Positions 1 to 5,538 of a DNA stretch of 6,742 nt are shown piece by piece. Numbering within the stretch: the stretch's first letter is position 1; the number at the start of each line of letters is the position of its first letter. The notes beneath the pieces are model-generated. The model had not been told where the DNA came from and searched no databases. It worked only from the letters and a program-made list of their open reading frames with translations. The DNA is from Calditrichota bacterium. GTDB taxonomy: Bacteria > Calditrichota > Calditrichia > RBG-13-44-9 > J075. A program made the translations under genes and the position numbers. The DNA is taken from assembly GCA_024275555.1 (NCBI GenBank), contig JAJRYW010000080.1, positions 1 to 6,742 of the forward strand, in the 5' to 3' direction.

Positions 1-208
1 CCTGCGCTTTATCCAGCGTCAGCAGATGGGTTAGGGCGGGGTGCGCATCAAGCAGTTCCCGGTACTCTTTGCCGACCAGGTAGTCAATCCGGGCCCCGGG
101 AAAGCGGCTGCGCAAGGCCCGGATGACCGGGTTGGTCAGGATGATATCCCCGATGGAACTCAGGCGAATAATCAAAATTTTGGAAGGGGATTGGGTGAGG
201 ATGGGCAT
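1..208 (-). CDS. Glycosyltransferase family 9 (LPS heptosyltransferase-like), N-terminal part only
   Basis: The first 69 residues of a protein that runs off the left window edge are visible. The stretch KILIIRLSSIGDIILTNP (about residues 10-27), followed by a helix VIRALRSRFP and a strand IDYLVG, is the hallmark start of GT9 enzymes (ADP-heptose:LPS heptosyltransferases such as WaaC/WaaF/RfaQ). The Asp of the S-x-G-D motif (residue 21 here) matches the residue known as catalytic base in WaaC/WaaF. These enzymes add heptose to the LPS inner core on the cytoplasmic face of the inner membrane. The ATG at 208 lies 25 bases after the stop of the upstream prenyl synthase gene on the same strand, so the two are probably co-transcribed. 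Only a weak ribosome site (GGTGAT) precedes it. The exact acceptor or sugar cannot be told from this fragment. Confidence 0.85.
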   Translation of the reverse strand, partial: MPILTQSPSKILIIRLSSIGDIILTNPVIRALRSRFPGARIDYLVGKEYRELLDAHPALTHLLTLDKAQ

Positions 209-233
209 GAGCAGATCACCGGCACAGGGTGGT

Positions 234-1238
234 TTATTTACTGCGGTTGATCACGAAATCGGCCAGGCGTTCCAGGGATTGGCAGGCCTCCCGGTTGGGC
301 AACTGCTGCAAGGCCGCCACCGCTCTTTCTTTGATCTCCACCGTTTTTCGGAAGGCTTTTTCCCGGCCCTGGTAACGGTTTACAAAATCTAAAATGACTT
401 GCAACTGTTTCTTTCCGGCCCCGTTTTTCACCAGTTTCAGAATCTGTTTGCGTTCCTTTTCCGGGGCGCTGTCGAGCGCATAGAGGAGCGGCAGGGTGAT
501 TTTTTTATCTTCTACATCGGCCAGGGCGGGCTTGCCCAGGACGCCGCTGTTGCTTTCGTAATCCAGCAAATCATCCTTAATTTGAAAGGCCAGCCCCAGG
601 TTCTCCCCGTAGGCAAGCAGGGCCTGTAACTGTTCCTCGGTGGCGCCGACGGTCAGTCCGCCCAACTCACAGCAGGCCGAGATCAGCGAGGCGGTTTTGT
701 CGCCGATGAGCTTGAAGTAGTCTTCTTCGGTCAAATCCAGCTTGCGCGATTTCTGGATTTCGAACATAGCCCCTTTGATGAGCCGTTTGGCCACGGTGGC
801 CACGGTATTCATAACCCGCAGGCTGCCGGTTTCCGTGGCGGCGATCAGCGATTTGGAGAGCAGGTAATCGCCCATCAGAATAGAAATTTTATTTTTCCAG
901 ACTTTGTGAATGGTGGGGAAACCCCGGCGCAGTTCCGAGTTGTCCAGCACGTCATCGTGAACCAGAGTGGCGGTGTGGAGCAGTTCCACCACGGCGGCGG
1001 TGGTGTAGGTGTGCTCATTGGGCGGGGCGATAGCGCTGGCGGCGGCAATCACCAATGCCGGGCGAAATTGCTTGCCTTTATGCCGAACCAGGTATTTGGC
1101 AACCTGGTCAACCAGGCGCACCTCGGAACGCATCACCGCCTCAAAATGCTCATTAAAAGCCTTCAGGTCGGATTCAAACGGGCGAAATATTTCTTTGAGG
1201 TCTTTTTTCATGATGGCGGTAGCGCCGGGGCGGTTCAT
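234..1238 (-). CDS. Long-chain trans-polyprenyl diphosphate synthase (IspB/HepT type)
   Basis: A 334-residue all-trans isoprenyl diphosphate synthase, which condenses isopentenyl diphosphate onto allylic diphosphates in the cytoplasm. The motifs are in order: KGKQFRP (54-60, variant of GGKRxRP), first Asp-rich motif DDVLD (95-99) followed by RRG (104-106), KT (181-182), FQIKDDLLD with the second Asp-rich motif (222-226), and KKITLPLLYAL (245-255). The residue five before the first Asp motif is Ala90, with no bulky aromatic nearby. In this family that fits long products (roughly C35-C45) used as menaquinone or ubiquinone side chains. The start at 1238 is preferred because GAGGG sits 6 bases upstream. 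The later Met10 has no such site. The ATG falls 2 bases after the tatC stop, suggesting translational coupling. Oddity: the usual G-E-x-x-Q segment reads GAMFE (156-160). Product length is inferred, not shown. Confidence 0.93.
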   Translation of the reverse strand: MNRPGATAIMKKDLKEIFRPFESDLKAFNEHFEAVMRSEVRLVDQVAKYLVRHKGKQFRPALVIAAASAIAPPNEHTYTTAAVVELLHTATLVHDDVLDNSELRRGFPTIHKVWKNKISILMGDYLLSKSLIAATETGSLRVMNTVATVAKRLIKGAMFEIQKSRKLDLTEEDYFKLIGDKTASLISACCELGGLTVGATEEQLQALLAYGENLGLAFQIKDDLLDYESNSGVLGKPALADVEDKKITLPLLYALDSAPEKERKQILKLVKNGAGKKQLQVILDFVNRYQGREKAFRKTVEIKERAVAALQQLPNREACQSLERLADFVINRSK

Positions 1239-1240
1239 AA

Positions 1241-2053
1241 TTATCCCTCAGCCGTTTTCTCCATATCTTTGGCGGGTAAGGTTTCCTGCTCTTGCTCTTC
1301 TTCTTCCTTCTTGGCTTTCTTTTCCACCAGCTTAACAATAAAAATGGATAGCTCGTAGAGCAAGATCAGCGGAACCCCCAACAGGATTTGTGTAATCGGG
1401 TCGGGTGGGGTAAGCAGTGCGGCGATGACAAAGATGCCCACCACAGCATGGCGGCGGTAGTTGCGCATAAAACGGCTGGTAAGCAACCCGATTTTGCCCA
1501 GGAAATAACTGACCACGGGAAGTTCGAATATGATGCCGAATAACAGCATCAGCCGGATGACAAAACCGATGTAAAAATCAATGGCGATATTGGCGGTGAT
1601 ATCTGCCGGGGCCAGCCCAACAAAAAAGGACAGCGCAAAGGGCATCAAAATATAATAAGCAAAAAACAAACCGATGGCGAACATCAGCGTGGCAAATCCC
1701 AGCAGGGGAAAGACATAGCGCCGCTCCTGGGGGAGCAGGCCCGGGGCAATAAAACCCCAGATCTGGTAGAGAATGTACGGCAGTGCTAAAATAATTCCCC
1801 CGAAGATGCCGATCTCCAGGAAAACGATAAACATTCCCTGCACTTTTAAAAACTGGAAGGCCAGGGGGGGATCCAGCCGGCTGGCCGGGTAGATCAAAAT
1901 TTTTAAGAGCGGTTTGGCAAAGATAAAGCAGATAATCATACCCGCCACAATCGCGATCATCGAGCGAAGCAACCGCCAGCGCAGTTCCTCCAGGTGGTCG
2001 ATGAAAGTCATTTCGTTCTCTTCGACCGGCTCATTTTTATTCGCTTCTGTCAT
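1241..2053 (-). CDS. tatC: Sec-independent (Tat) protein translocase subunit TatC
   Basis: A 270-residue polytopic inner-membrane protein, the receptor subunit of the twin-arginine translocase that binds RR signal peptides and exports folded proteins. The cytoplasmic N-terminus MTFIDHLEELRWRLLRS (15-31) is the family signature. WGFIAPGLLPQERR (99-112) holds the Phe and Glu (F101, E110) equivalent to E. coli F94/E103. IIFELP (174-179) has the conserved Glu177, and TPPDPITQ (215-222) the conserved Asp218. Six hydrophobic segments lie at about 32-53, 74-98, 114-137, 160-185, 203-214 and 220-240. The tail after 244 is charged (KKAKKEEEEQEQE). An in-frame TTG at 2062 would add three residues. I chose the ATG at 2053 because AGAGG lies 11 bases before it but only 2 bases before the TTG. 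tatC heads the minus-strand operon. No tatA/tatB is in view, so those must be elsewhere. Confidence 0.95.
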   Translation of the reverse strand: MTEANKNEPVEENEMTFIDHLEELRWRLLRSMIAIVAGMIICFIFAKPLLKILIYPASRLDPPLAFQFLKVQGMFIVFLEIGIFGGIILALPYILYQIWGFIAPGLLPQERRYVFPLLGFATLMFAIGLFFAYYILMPFALSFFVGLAPADITANIAIDFYIGFVIRLMLLFGIIFELPVVSYFLGKIGLLTSRFMRNYRRHAVVGIFVIAALLTPPDPITQILLGVPLILLYELSIFIVKLVEKKAKKEEEEQEQETLPAKDMEKTAEG

Positions 2054-2087
2054 CTTGCCCAAAACCTCTTTACGTCGACATGAACGG

Positions 2088-2118
2088 CAAATTTAAATGA
2101 GAAACCGACCAAATCAAA
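2088..2118 (-). promoter_or_regulatory. Candidate Bacteroidota-type promoter for the tatC operon
   Basis: Read on the minus strand, TTTG (2118-2115) is followed by exactly 19 bases and then TAAATTTG (2095-2088). This fits the -33 TTTG / -7 TAnnTTTG consensus known for the Bacteroidota primary sigma factor, at its preferred spacing. Transcription would start near 2082, giving a leader of about 30 bases before the tatC ATG at 2053, with AGAGG in it. The match is exact, but this is a motif call in AT-rich DNA, not a mapped start site. Confidence 0.55.
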
Positions 2119-2320
2119 CGCACAGTTTTAAAATAATGAAAATTCCGAATGCCGGGCGGGAATAAGGGGGCGGTATAACCGGGTTAAGCAATAAGAAGTG
2201 TTTTGCCGCCGAGGCGCCAAGAACGCCAAGAGGTTATACAGGTCTTGCCTCAAAAACGCTTGGGGCTGTATGACCATTGCTTTTGCTGGTCGCGTTCCGC
2301 CTCAGCTCCCATGGTTAATT

Positions 2321-2396
2321 TTTTGCCGCCAAGGCGCAGAGGGCGCAGAGGTTATTTAAAAAAATGTCCAAGAAGTTGAAGTATATTTGACAATCT
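2321..2396. repeat. Direct repeat copy B (76 bp)
   Basis: This is the first of two adjacent 76-base direct copies at an offset of 88 bases, with only two differences (GCGCAGAGGG here against GCACAGAGGT in the second copy). It begins with the GCCGCCAAGG repeat core, continues with GGTTATTTAAAAAAATG and ends at TTTGACAATCT. The identity extends well past the family core, which points to a recent local tandem duplication. Confidence 0.9.
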
Positions 2397-2408
2397 CATG
2401 TTACGTAA

Positions 2409-2484
2409 TTTTGCCGCCAAGGCACAGAGGTCGCAGAGGTTATTTAAAAAAATGTCCAAGAAGTTGAAGTATATTTGACAATCT
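2409..2484. repeat. Direct repeat copy C (76 bp)
   Basis: This is the second of the two near-identical direct copies (74 of 76 bases shared with 2321-2396), separated from the first by a 12-base spacer (CATGTTACGTAA). Downstream it runs into the inner inverted-repeat element, whereas copy B runs into copy C. Confidence 0.9.
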
Positions 2485-2501
2485 AAGATTATAAAAAAAT
2501 C

Positions 2502-2649
2502 GTATTTGTGTAGCTGCTTTCATGCAATGGTAATGGCCCCCCTTAATTCCACCCAGCCCACCTGACGGGGAAACCAGTCTCCCTCCCCGATTTCGGGGAG
2601 GGCCGGGGTGGGGAAATTTCACTTAACAACTGCCCGGCTACACAGATAC
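2502..2649. repeat. Inner inverted-repeat element with a perfect central palindrome
   Basis: GTATTTGTGTAGC (2502-2514) is mirrored by GCTACACAGATAC (2637-2649), 12 of 13 bases pairing. Inside lies CCCTCCCCGA-TT-TCGGGGAGGG (2581-2602), a perfect 10-base palindrome that as RNA would make a 9-bp stem with an ATTT loop. Around it are C-rich (CCACCCAGCCCACC) and G-rich (GCCGGGGTGGGG) tracts that could extend pairing. It resembles the small GC-rich intergenic hairpin repeats common in many bacterial genomes. It lacks a T-run, so it is not an obvious intrinsic terminator. Confidence 0.75.
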
Positions 2650-2655
2650 AAAAAA

Positions 2656-2738
2656 CCTTCGCGGGCTTGGCGACTTAGCGGCAAAAAAAACATGAAAACC
2701 CCTTTGCGGGCTTGGCGGCCTGGCGGCAATAATTAACC
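2656..2738. repeat. Reverse-oriented repeat copies D and E
   Basis: Two units of the form CCTT(C/T)GCGGGCTTGGCG are followed by (G)CGGCAA. They begin at 2656 and 2701 and read as the reverse complement of copies A-C. They are direct repeats of each other, separated by a short A-rich stretch containing AAAAAAAACATG. E also shares the GGTTAATT flank with copy B in inverted orientation, so B and E could be the ends of one older 430-base unit. Confidence 0.75.
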
Positions 2739-2845
2739 GCGGGACTTCCGGCAGGTCATTTTCTAATTAAACTCTTGTATCTTATCACTTTCGTTCGGAA
2801 TTTCACCATATAGATTGAGGAACTGTCGCCCGGAGAACCCCTTAA

Positions 2846-3568
2846 ATGAATAAGGCCTATTTCTTTTCCGATGTGCACCTGGGAATGAGCTCCAGCAAGT
2901 CTGAGAGAATCAAAGAAAAAAGACTGTTAGCCTTTTTAGACCATGTTGCCGCTGATGCGGATTATGTCTTTATTGTCGGGGATCTGTTCGATTTTTGGTT
3001 TGAATACCGCACGGTTATCCCGCGGGGCTATACCCGGGTGCTCAGCGCCCTGCACAACCTGCGCGAGTTAGGCAAGGAGATGCACTACATCGCCGGCAAC
3101 CACGACTTCTGGATGCGGGACTACCTGAGCAAGGAACTGGATATCCAGGTGCATTTTGACGCCCTGGAAATAGCCCTGGGGGAAAAGCGCTTCTACATCC
3201 ACCACGGCGACGGTATTGCCAAACACGATAAAGGCTACCGGCTTCTCAAACGCGTCTTCCGGAACCCGGTAAGTATTTTTCTCTACAGCGTAATCCATCC
3301 CGACCTGGGAATTCCCCTGGCCAAATGGGTCTCGAATTTAAGCCGGAACCATACCGGCCGCCAGGGTCCCCCGGATGACCGCGACTACCGGGAGTTGGCC
3401 CAGCAGCAGTTTTTAGAAGGGTTTGATTATGTCATCTTTGGCCATCTGCACACCCCCAATCTCCAGACGTTCGGGAAAAAAGTGTATGTCAATTTGGGTG
3501 ATTGGATCGAGCATTTTACCTACGCCGTTTTCGACGGCCAGAATATGCACCTTGAAAAGTGGAAATAA
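2846..3568 (+). CDS. LpxH-like calcineurin-type metallophosphoesterase (putative UDP-2,3-diacylglucosamine diphosphatase)
   Basis: A 240-residue two-metal phosphoesterase of the LpxH group. All metal-binding blocks are present: SDVHLG (D9, H11), GDLFDFW (D46, with D49), GNHDFW (N85, H86, D87), HHGDG (H120) and FGHLHTP (H200, H202). LpxH cleaves UDP-2,3-diacylglucosamine to lipid X and UMP in lipid A synthesis, at the cytoplasmic side of the inner membrane. The length equals E. coli LpxH (240 residues). However, classical LpxH has GNRD where this protein has GNHD. The His form is also seen in LpxH2-type paralogues that did not show the activity, so the substrate is not certain. The start is supported by GGAG 10 bases upstream. 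No clear promoter was found between repeat copy E and the gene. It is transcribed divergently from tatC, about 790 bases away. Confidence 0.85.
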   Translation: MNKAYFFSDVHLGMSSSKSERIKEKRLLAFLDHVAADADYVFIVGDLFDFWFEYRTVIPRGYTRVLSALHNLRELGKEMHYIAGNHDFWMRDYLSKELDIQVHFDALEIALGEKRFYIHHGDGIAKHDKGYRLLKRVFRNPVSIFLYSVIHPDLGIPLAKWVSNLSRNHTGRQGPPDDRDYRELAQQQFLEGFDYVIFGHLHTPNLQTFGKKVYVNLGDWIEHFTYAVFDGQNMHLEKWK

Positions 3569-3610
3569 TGTGGGGATATTTGCTGTTGAAACAGCTTCTT
3601 ACCTAAATTG

Positions 3611-3747
3611 AGCTATTAGCCTTTGGCTGTTGGCCATTAGCTCTTATAATTTCAGGCAACTGTTGTTTTATCGCCTGTTAGATGAATCGGTTTAAGGCAG
3701 TCATTTTATTAAAGAACAAATAGCTAAAGGCTAAAAGCCAATAGCTA
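3611..3747. repeat. Pair of inverted AGCTATTAGCC-type repeats
   Basis: Two related imperfect palindromes flank 78 bases of AT-rich DNA. The left one (3611-3642) opens with AGCTATTAGCC and closes with GGCCATTAGCT. The right one (3721-3747) opens TAGCTA-AA-GGCT and closes AGCC-AA-TAGCTA around an AAA loop. The right copy is the reverse complement of the left with a few differences, so the pair could also fold together. The left copy begins 42 bases after the LpxH-like stop codon and might act as a weak mRNA 3' end, but no T-run follows. The remaining sequence to 3839 shows no gene or clear promoter. Confidence 0.65.
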
Positions 3748-3839
3748 ATCGCATTTTTTAGGTCTTAATTATGCAACCCTTTCCACGCCCGGTCGTCCTG
3801 ATAATAAGCGGTGAAAAAATTAAACCTGTGGAGGCGTTA

Positions 3840-4388
3840 ATGGATCGCAAATCCATATTTTGGGGCATTTTTTTAATTGCCGTGGGACTCATTTTTCTGG
3901 CAAACAACCTGAACATCCTCAACATTGACTGGTATTACATTGTTTCCAATATCTGGCAATTGTGGCCGCTGCTGATGGTCGTCGGCGGCCTGGCGTTTTG
4001 GGTAGGCTGGCTGAACAATCGCAAAGAATATGGCCTGATTATGCCCGGAACCATTCTGGCGACCTACGGACTGCTTTTCTGGCATTGCACCTATCACGGC
4101 TGGCAGCAGATGGCCGAATACAATCTCTGGGCTTTTTTTCTGATCGGTCCCGGCCTGGGGTTTTTCCTGATGTACCTGATGGGCCAGCGTGAAAAAGGGC
4201 TGCTGATTCCCGGCTCGCTGCTGCTGGGCCTGGGGATTGTCTTCCTCACCGGCCCGGAAAATATCGCACTGGTCTGGCCCATCGTGCTGATCGCTATCGG
4301 CGTGGGGCTGCTGTTCAAACACCGGGAAAACCAGCGCAGGAAGGCCGACTCTGCGCCCACAGACTCGAATATTTCTGTAAATGAATAA
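3840..4388 (+). CDS. Six-helix membrane protein with LiaF/DUF5668-like transmembrane repeats
   Basis: A 182-residue integral membrane protein. Six hydrophobic segments lie at about 6-24, 40-58, 65-81, 96-114, 120-137 and 142-159, followed by a basic stretch (KHRENQRRK) and a polar tail. The pattern GIFLIAVGLIFLANNL plus LWPLLMVVGGL resembles the transmembrane region of LiaF/LiaI-like (DUF5668) envelope-stress proteins. No cytoplasmic sensor domain follows, so the function is unknown. Residues 41-81 and 96-136 align without gaps at an offset of 55 (14 of 41 identical, including L-W, E-x-G-L and P-G), showing an internal duplication. A further half-unit lies at each end. I chose the ATG at 3840 because GGAGG sits 5 bases upstream. 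An upstream in-frame ATG at 3771 would add 23 unlikely residues and lacks a ribosome site. Confidence 0.75.
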   Translation: MDRKSIFWGIFLIAVGLIFLANNLNILNIDWYYIVSNIWQLWPLLMVVGGLAFWVGWLNNRKEYGLIMPGTILATYGLLFWHCTYHGWQQMAEYNLWAFFLIGPGLGFFLMYLMGQREKGLLIPGSLLLGLGIVFLTGPENIALVWPIVLIAIGVGLLFKHRENQRRKADSAPTDSNISVNE

Positions 4389-4431
4389 CATGAAACTTTT
4401 AACAAACTAAGTTTATATATTTACACAACTT

Positions 4432-4612
4432 ATGTCATTTTCCCGACCACAACTTGGCGCCGTTGGCATTGGCGCGGGATGGCGTTGCCACGAACGAAGA
4501 GAGAAATCTGTTAACACTCGAAACTTTGTCTTTACTTTACAATTATTTTAGCCAACAGAGTGTCGTATACAAACAGATTTCTCTCTACGCTCCGCTTCGT
4601 TCGAAATGACAT
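4432..4612. repeat. Non-coding inverted-repeat element (MITE-like) with ATGTCATTT ends
   Basis: The ends ATGTCATTT (4432-4440) and AAATGACAT (4604-4612) are exact inverted repeats. Inside, CGAACGAAG (4491-4499) pairs with CTTCGTTCG (4595-4603), AGAGAAATCTGTT (4500-4512) with AACAGATTTCTCT (4573-4585), and ACACTC (4514-4519) with GAGTGT (4558-4563), leaving an AT-rich centre. The left arm has 50 extra bases (4441-4490) between the terminal repeat and CGAACGAAG. These extra bases are themselves hairpin-forming: TCCCG and GCGCC can pair with GGCGCGGGA, and TGGCGTTGCCA is a small stem. The right arm has 10 extra bases. Sequences ending in TTCGAAATGACA recur between genes in many bacterial genomes. 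No coding potential or clear target-site duplication is seen. Confidence 0.75.
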
Positions 4613-4661
4613 GGGTTTTTAAGGTTAATATTTACAGACAAATAAAGAGTTATAAGGTCTC

Positions 4662-5321
4662 ATGAACAACATGCGGCATTTTGTCTATCTGCACGGATTT
4701 TCTTCCACCCCTCGCGGTACTAAGGGGCGCTATTTTGCAGAACGGTTCCGGGAACGGGGAATAACCGTGCATCAGCCGGATCTGAACGGCGATTTTGAAC
4801 ACCTGACCATCACCAGTCAGATGAAAATTGCTGCCGGGGTGATCGAGGAGCTGGAGGGGGATATCACCCTGCTGGGTTCCAGTATGGGCGGTTACCTGGC
4901 GGCGCTCCTGGCCGAACAGATTCCACAGATCAAAAAACTGGTGTTGATCGCCCCGGCGTTTCATTTCCCGGCCCGCTATTCAGAAAACCTTCTTCCCGCC
5001 GAACTCCGGAAATGGCAGGAAACCGGATACCTGGAACTCTATCATTATGGCTACCGGGAGAAACGCCGCCTGCATTACGGCATTATTCCCGACGCCCTGG
5101 AATGGGAGAAAAAACCGATCAGCCGAAACATTCCCGCGCTGATTTTCCACGGGCTGCATGATGAATCCGCGCCCTATCAACTGAGCATCGATTATCTTAA
5201 ACAAAACCGCCAGGCGGAACTGATGCTGATGAGCACCGATCACCAAATGCATGACAAAATGGAGCGGATGTGGCAGTACATGGAGTTGTTCCTGGAACTT
5301 TCGGCAAACAACCGGCCTTGA
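4662..5321 (+). CDS. YqiA/UPF0227-like alpha/beta-fold hydrolase (putative esterase)
   Basis: A 219-residue soluble serine hydrolase. The start VYLHGFSSTPRGTKG (8-22) has the HGF oxyanion-loop motif, typical of the small YqiA-like esterases that lack a signal peptide. LLGSSMGGYLAALLA (70-84) is the nucleophile elbow G-x-S-x-G with Ser74. The strand ALIFHGLHDESAP (159-171) supplies the likely acid Asp167, and STDHQMH (191-197) the likely catalytic His194. E. coli YqiA is about 193 residues. The extra length here is mainly the helical lid segment, about 100-150. The natural substrate is unknown for most members, so only short-chain ester hydrolysis can be suggested. The start at 4662 is preferred over Met4 because AAGG lies 4 bases upstream. 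The protein is probably cytoplasmic. The upstream gap holds the 4432-4612 element and no clear promoter. Confidence 0.85.
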   Translation: MNNMRHFVYLHGFSSTPRGTKGRYFAERFRERGITVHQPDLNGDFEHLTITSQMKIAAGVIEELEGDITLLGSSMGGYLAALLAEQIPQIKKLVLIAPAFHFPARYSENLLPAELRKWQETGYLELYHYGYREKRRLHYGIIPDALEWEKKPISRNIPALIFHGLHDESAPYQLSIDYLKQNRQAELMLMSTDHQMHDKMERMWQYMELFLELSANNRP

Positions 5322-5337
5322 GAGGGGGAATCATTAT

Positions 5338-5362
5338 CAGGTTTATGTCCAACTGTTTTTTT
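5338..5362 (+). terminator. Weak candidate intrinsic terminator after the hydrolase gene
   Basis: CAGgTT (5338-5343) can pair with AACTG (5351-5355) as a five-pair stem with one bulged G, directly followed by seven T (5356-5362). It begins 16 bases after the hydrolase stop codon. The stem is short and mostly weak, so the call rests on position and the T-run. Confidence 0.3.
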
Positions 5363-5402
5363 ACTCCTGTTTCGACCCTGTTTATTCTTAGCGACACCGG
5401 GT

Positions 5403-5440
5403 GGGGCCGGGAAGACAAAGACCTGCACTCCCGGGGCCCC
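5403..5440 (+). other. Strong GC-rich hairpin in the gap before the lipoprotein gene
   Basis: GGGGCCGGGA (5403-5412) can pair fully with TCCC (5429-5432) and GGCCCC (5435-5440), with two G bulged and a 16-base loop. The stem is almost all G-C pairs and stands out in this gap. No T-run follows, so it is not a standard terminator. It could be a remnant repeat, an RNA processing site or part of a longer leader. No promoter was recognised in 5322-5599. Confidence 0.45.
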
Positions 5441-5538
5441 CTGCCGCAATTCCGGGAGATTGTCGGGATTGATAATTCTCACAGTTTCATCTGATAAATT
5501 GCGTATGTTCAAAACCATTATGATTTATTTGAACGCCG

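Larger units (their letters stand above)
2201..2738. repeat. Nested intergenic repeat complex (copies A, B, C forward; D, E reverse)
   Basis: The gene-free stretch between tatC and the LpxH-like gene is built largely of short repeats. The unit is TTTTGCCGCCAAGG followed by further CGCNAAG or CGCAGAGG blocks at about 9-base period. Forward copies start at 2201 (A), 2321 (B) and 2409 (C). Reverse copies lie at about 2656-2686 (D) and 2701-2738 (E). The flank is shared as well: GGTTAATTTTTTGCCGCCA at 2313-2331 (B) matches the reverse complement of 2721-2738 (E) apart from one mismatch and one missing base. Between C and D sits a further inverted pair around a central palindrome. The layout is therefore A-B-C-(arm-(palindrome)-arm)-D-E. 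No transposase or credible protein is present. Confidence 0.8.

Noticed and set aside
2054..2062. TTG start giving TatC three more residues
   Set aside because: The AGAGG site would be only 2 bases from the TTG. The ATG at 2053 has a longer but workable distance and is the commoner start codon.
2201..2484. CRISPR array
   Set aside because: There are only three uneven forward copies, the spacers are not of constant length, and B and C share their downstream sequence rather than having unique spacers. No cas gene is present.
2581..2602. Intrinsic terminator at the perfect GC palindrome
   Set aside because: No T-run follows on either strand, and it lies far from any gene end, in the gap between two divergently transcribed genes.
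2440..2622. Minus-strand open frame of 60 codons in the repeat complex (starting MKFPHPGPPRNRGG)
   Set aside because: It lies entirely in repeat DNA and its Pro/Gly-rich start is simply the translation of the C/G-rich palindrome region. No ribosome site was seen.
3771..3839. N-terminal extension of the six-helix membrane protein from an upstream ATG
   Set aside because: The 23 added residues are not hydrophobic-signal-like and have no ribosome site, whereas GGAGG sits ideally before the ATG at 3840.
4604..4632. Sigma-70-like promoter formed by the end of the 4432-4612 element (ATGACA ... TAATAT)
   Set aside because: The spacer is only 14 bases, too short for a working -35/-10 pair.
5345..5494. 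Short plus-strand frame between the hydrolase and lipoprotein genes
   Set aside because: It has no ribosome site, it crosses the candidate terminator T-run and the GC-rich hairpin, and its composition does not look like protein.
5240..5518. Minus-strand open frame whose start (MVLNIRNLSDETVRI) faintly recalls ribbon-helix-helix antitoxins
   Set aside because: It overlaps the 3' end of the hydrolase gene in antisense, has no ribosome site, no partner toxin, and the rest of the protein has no family pattern.
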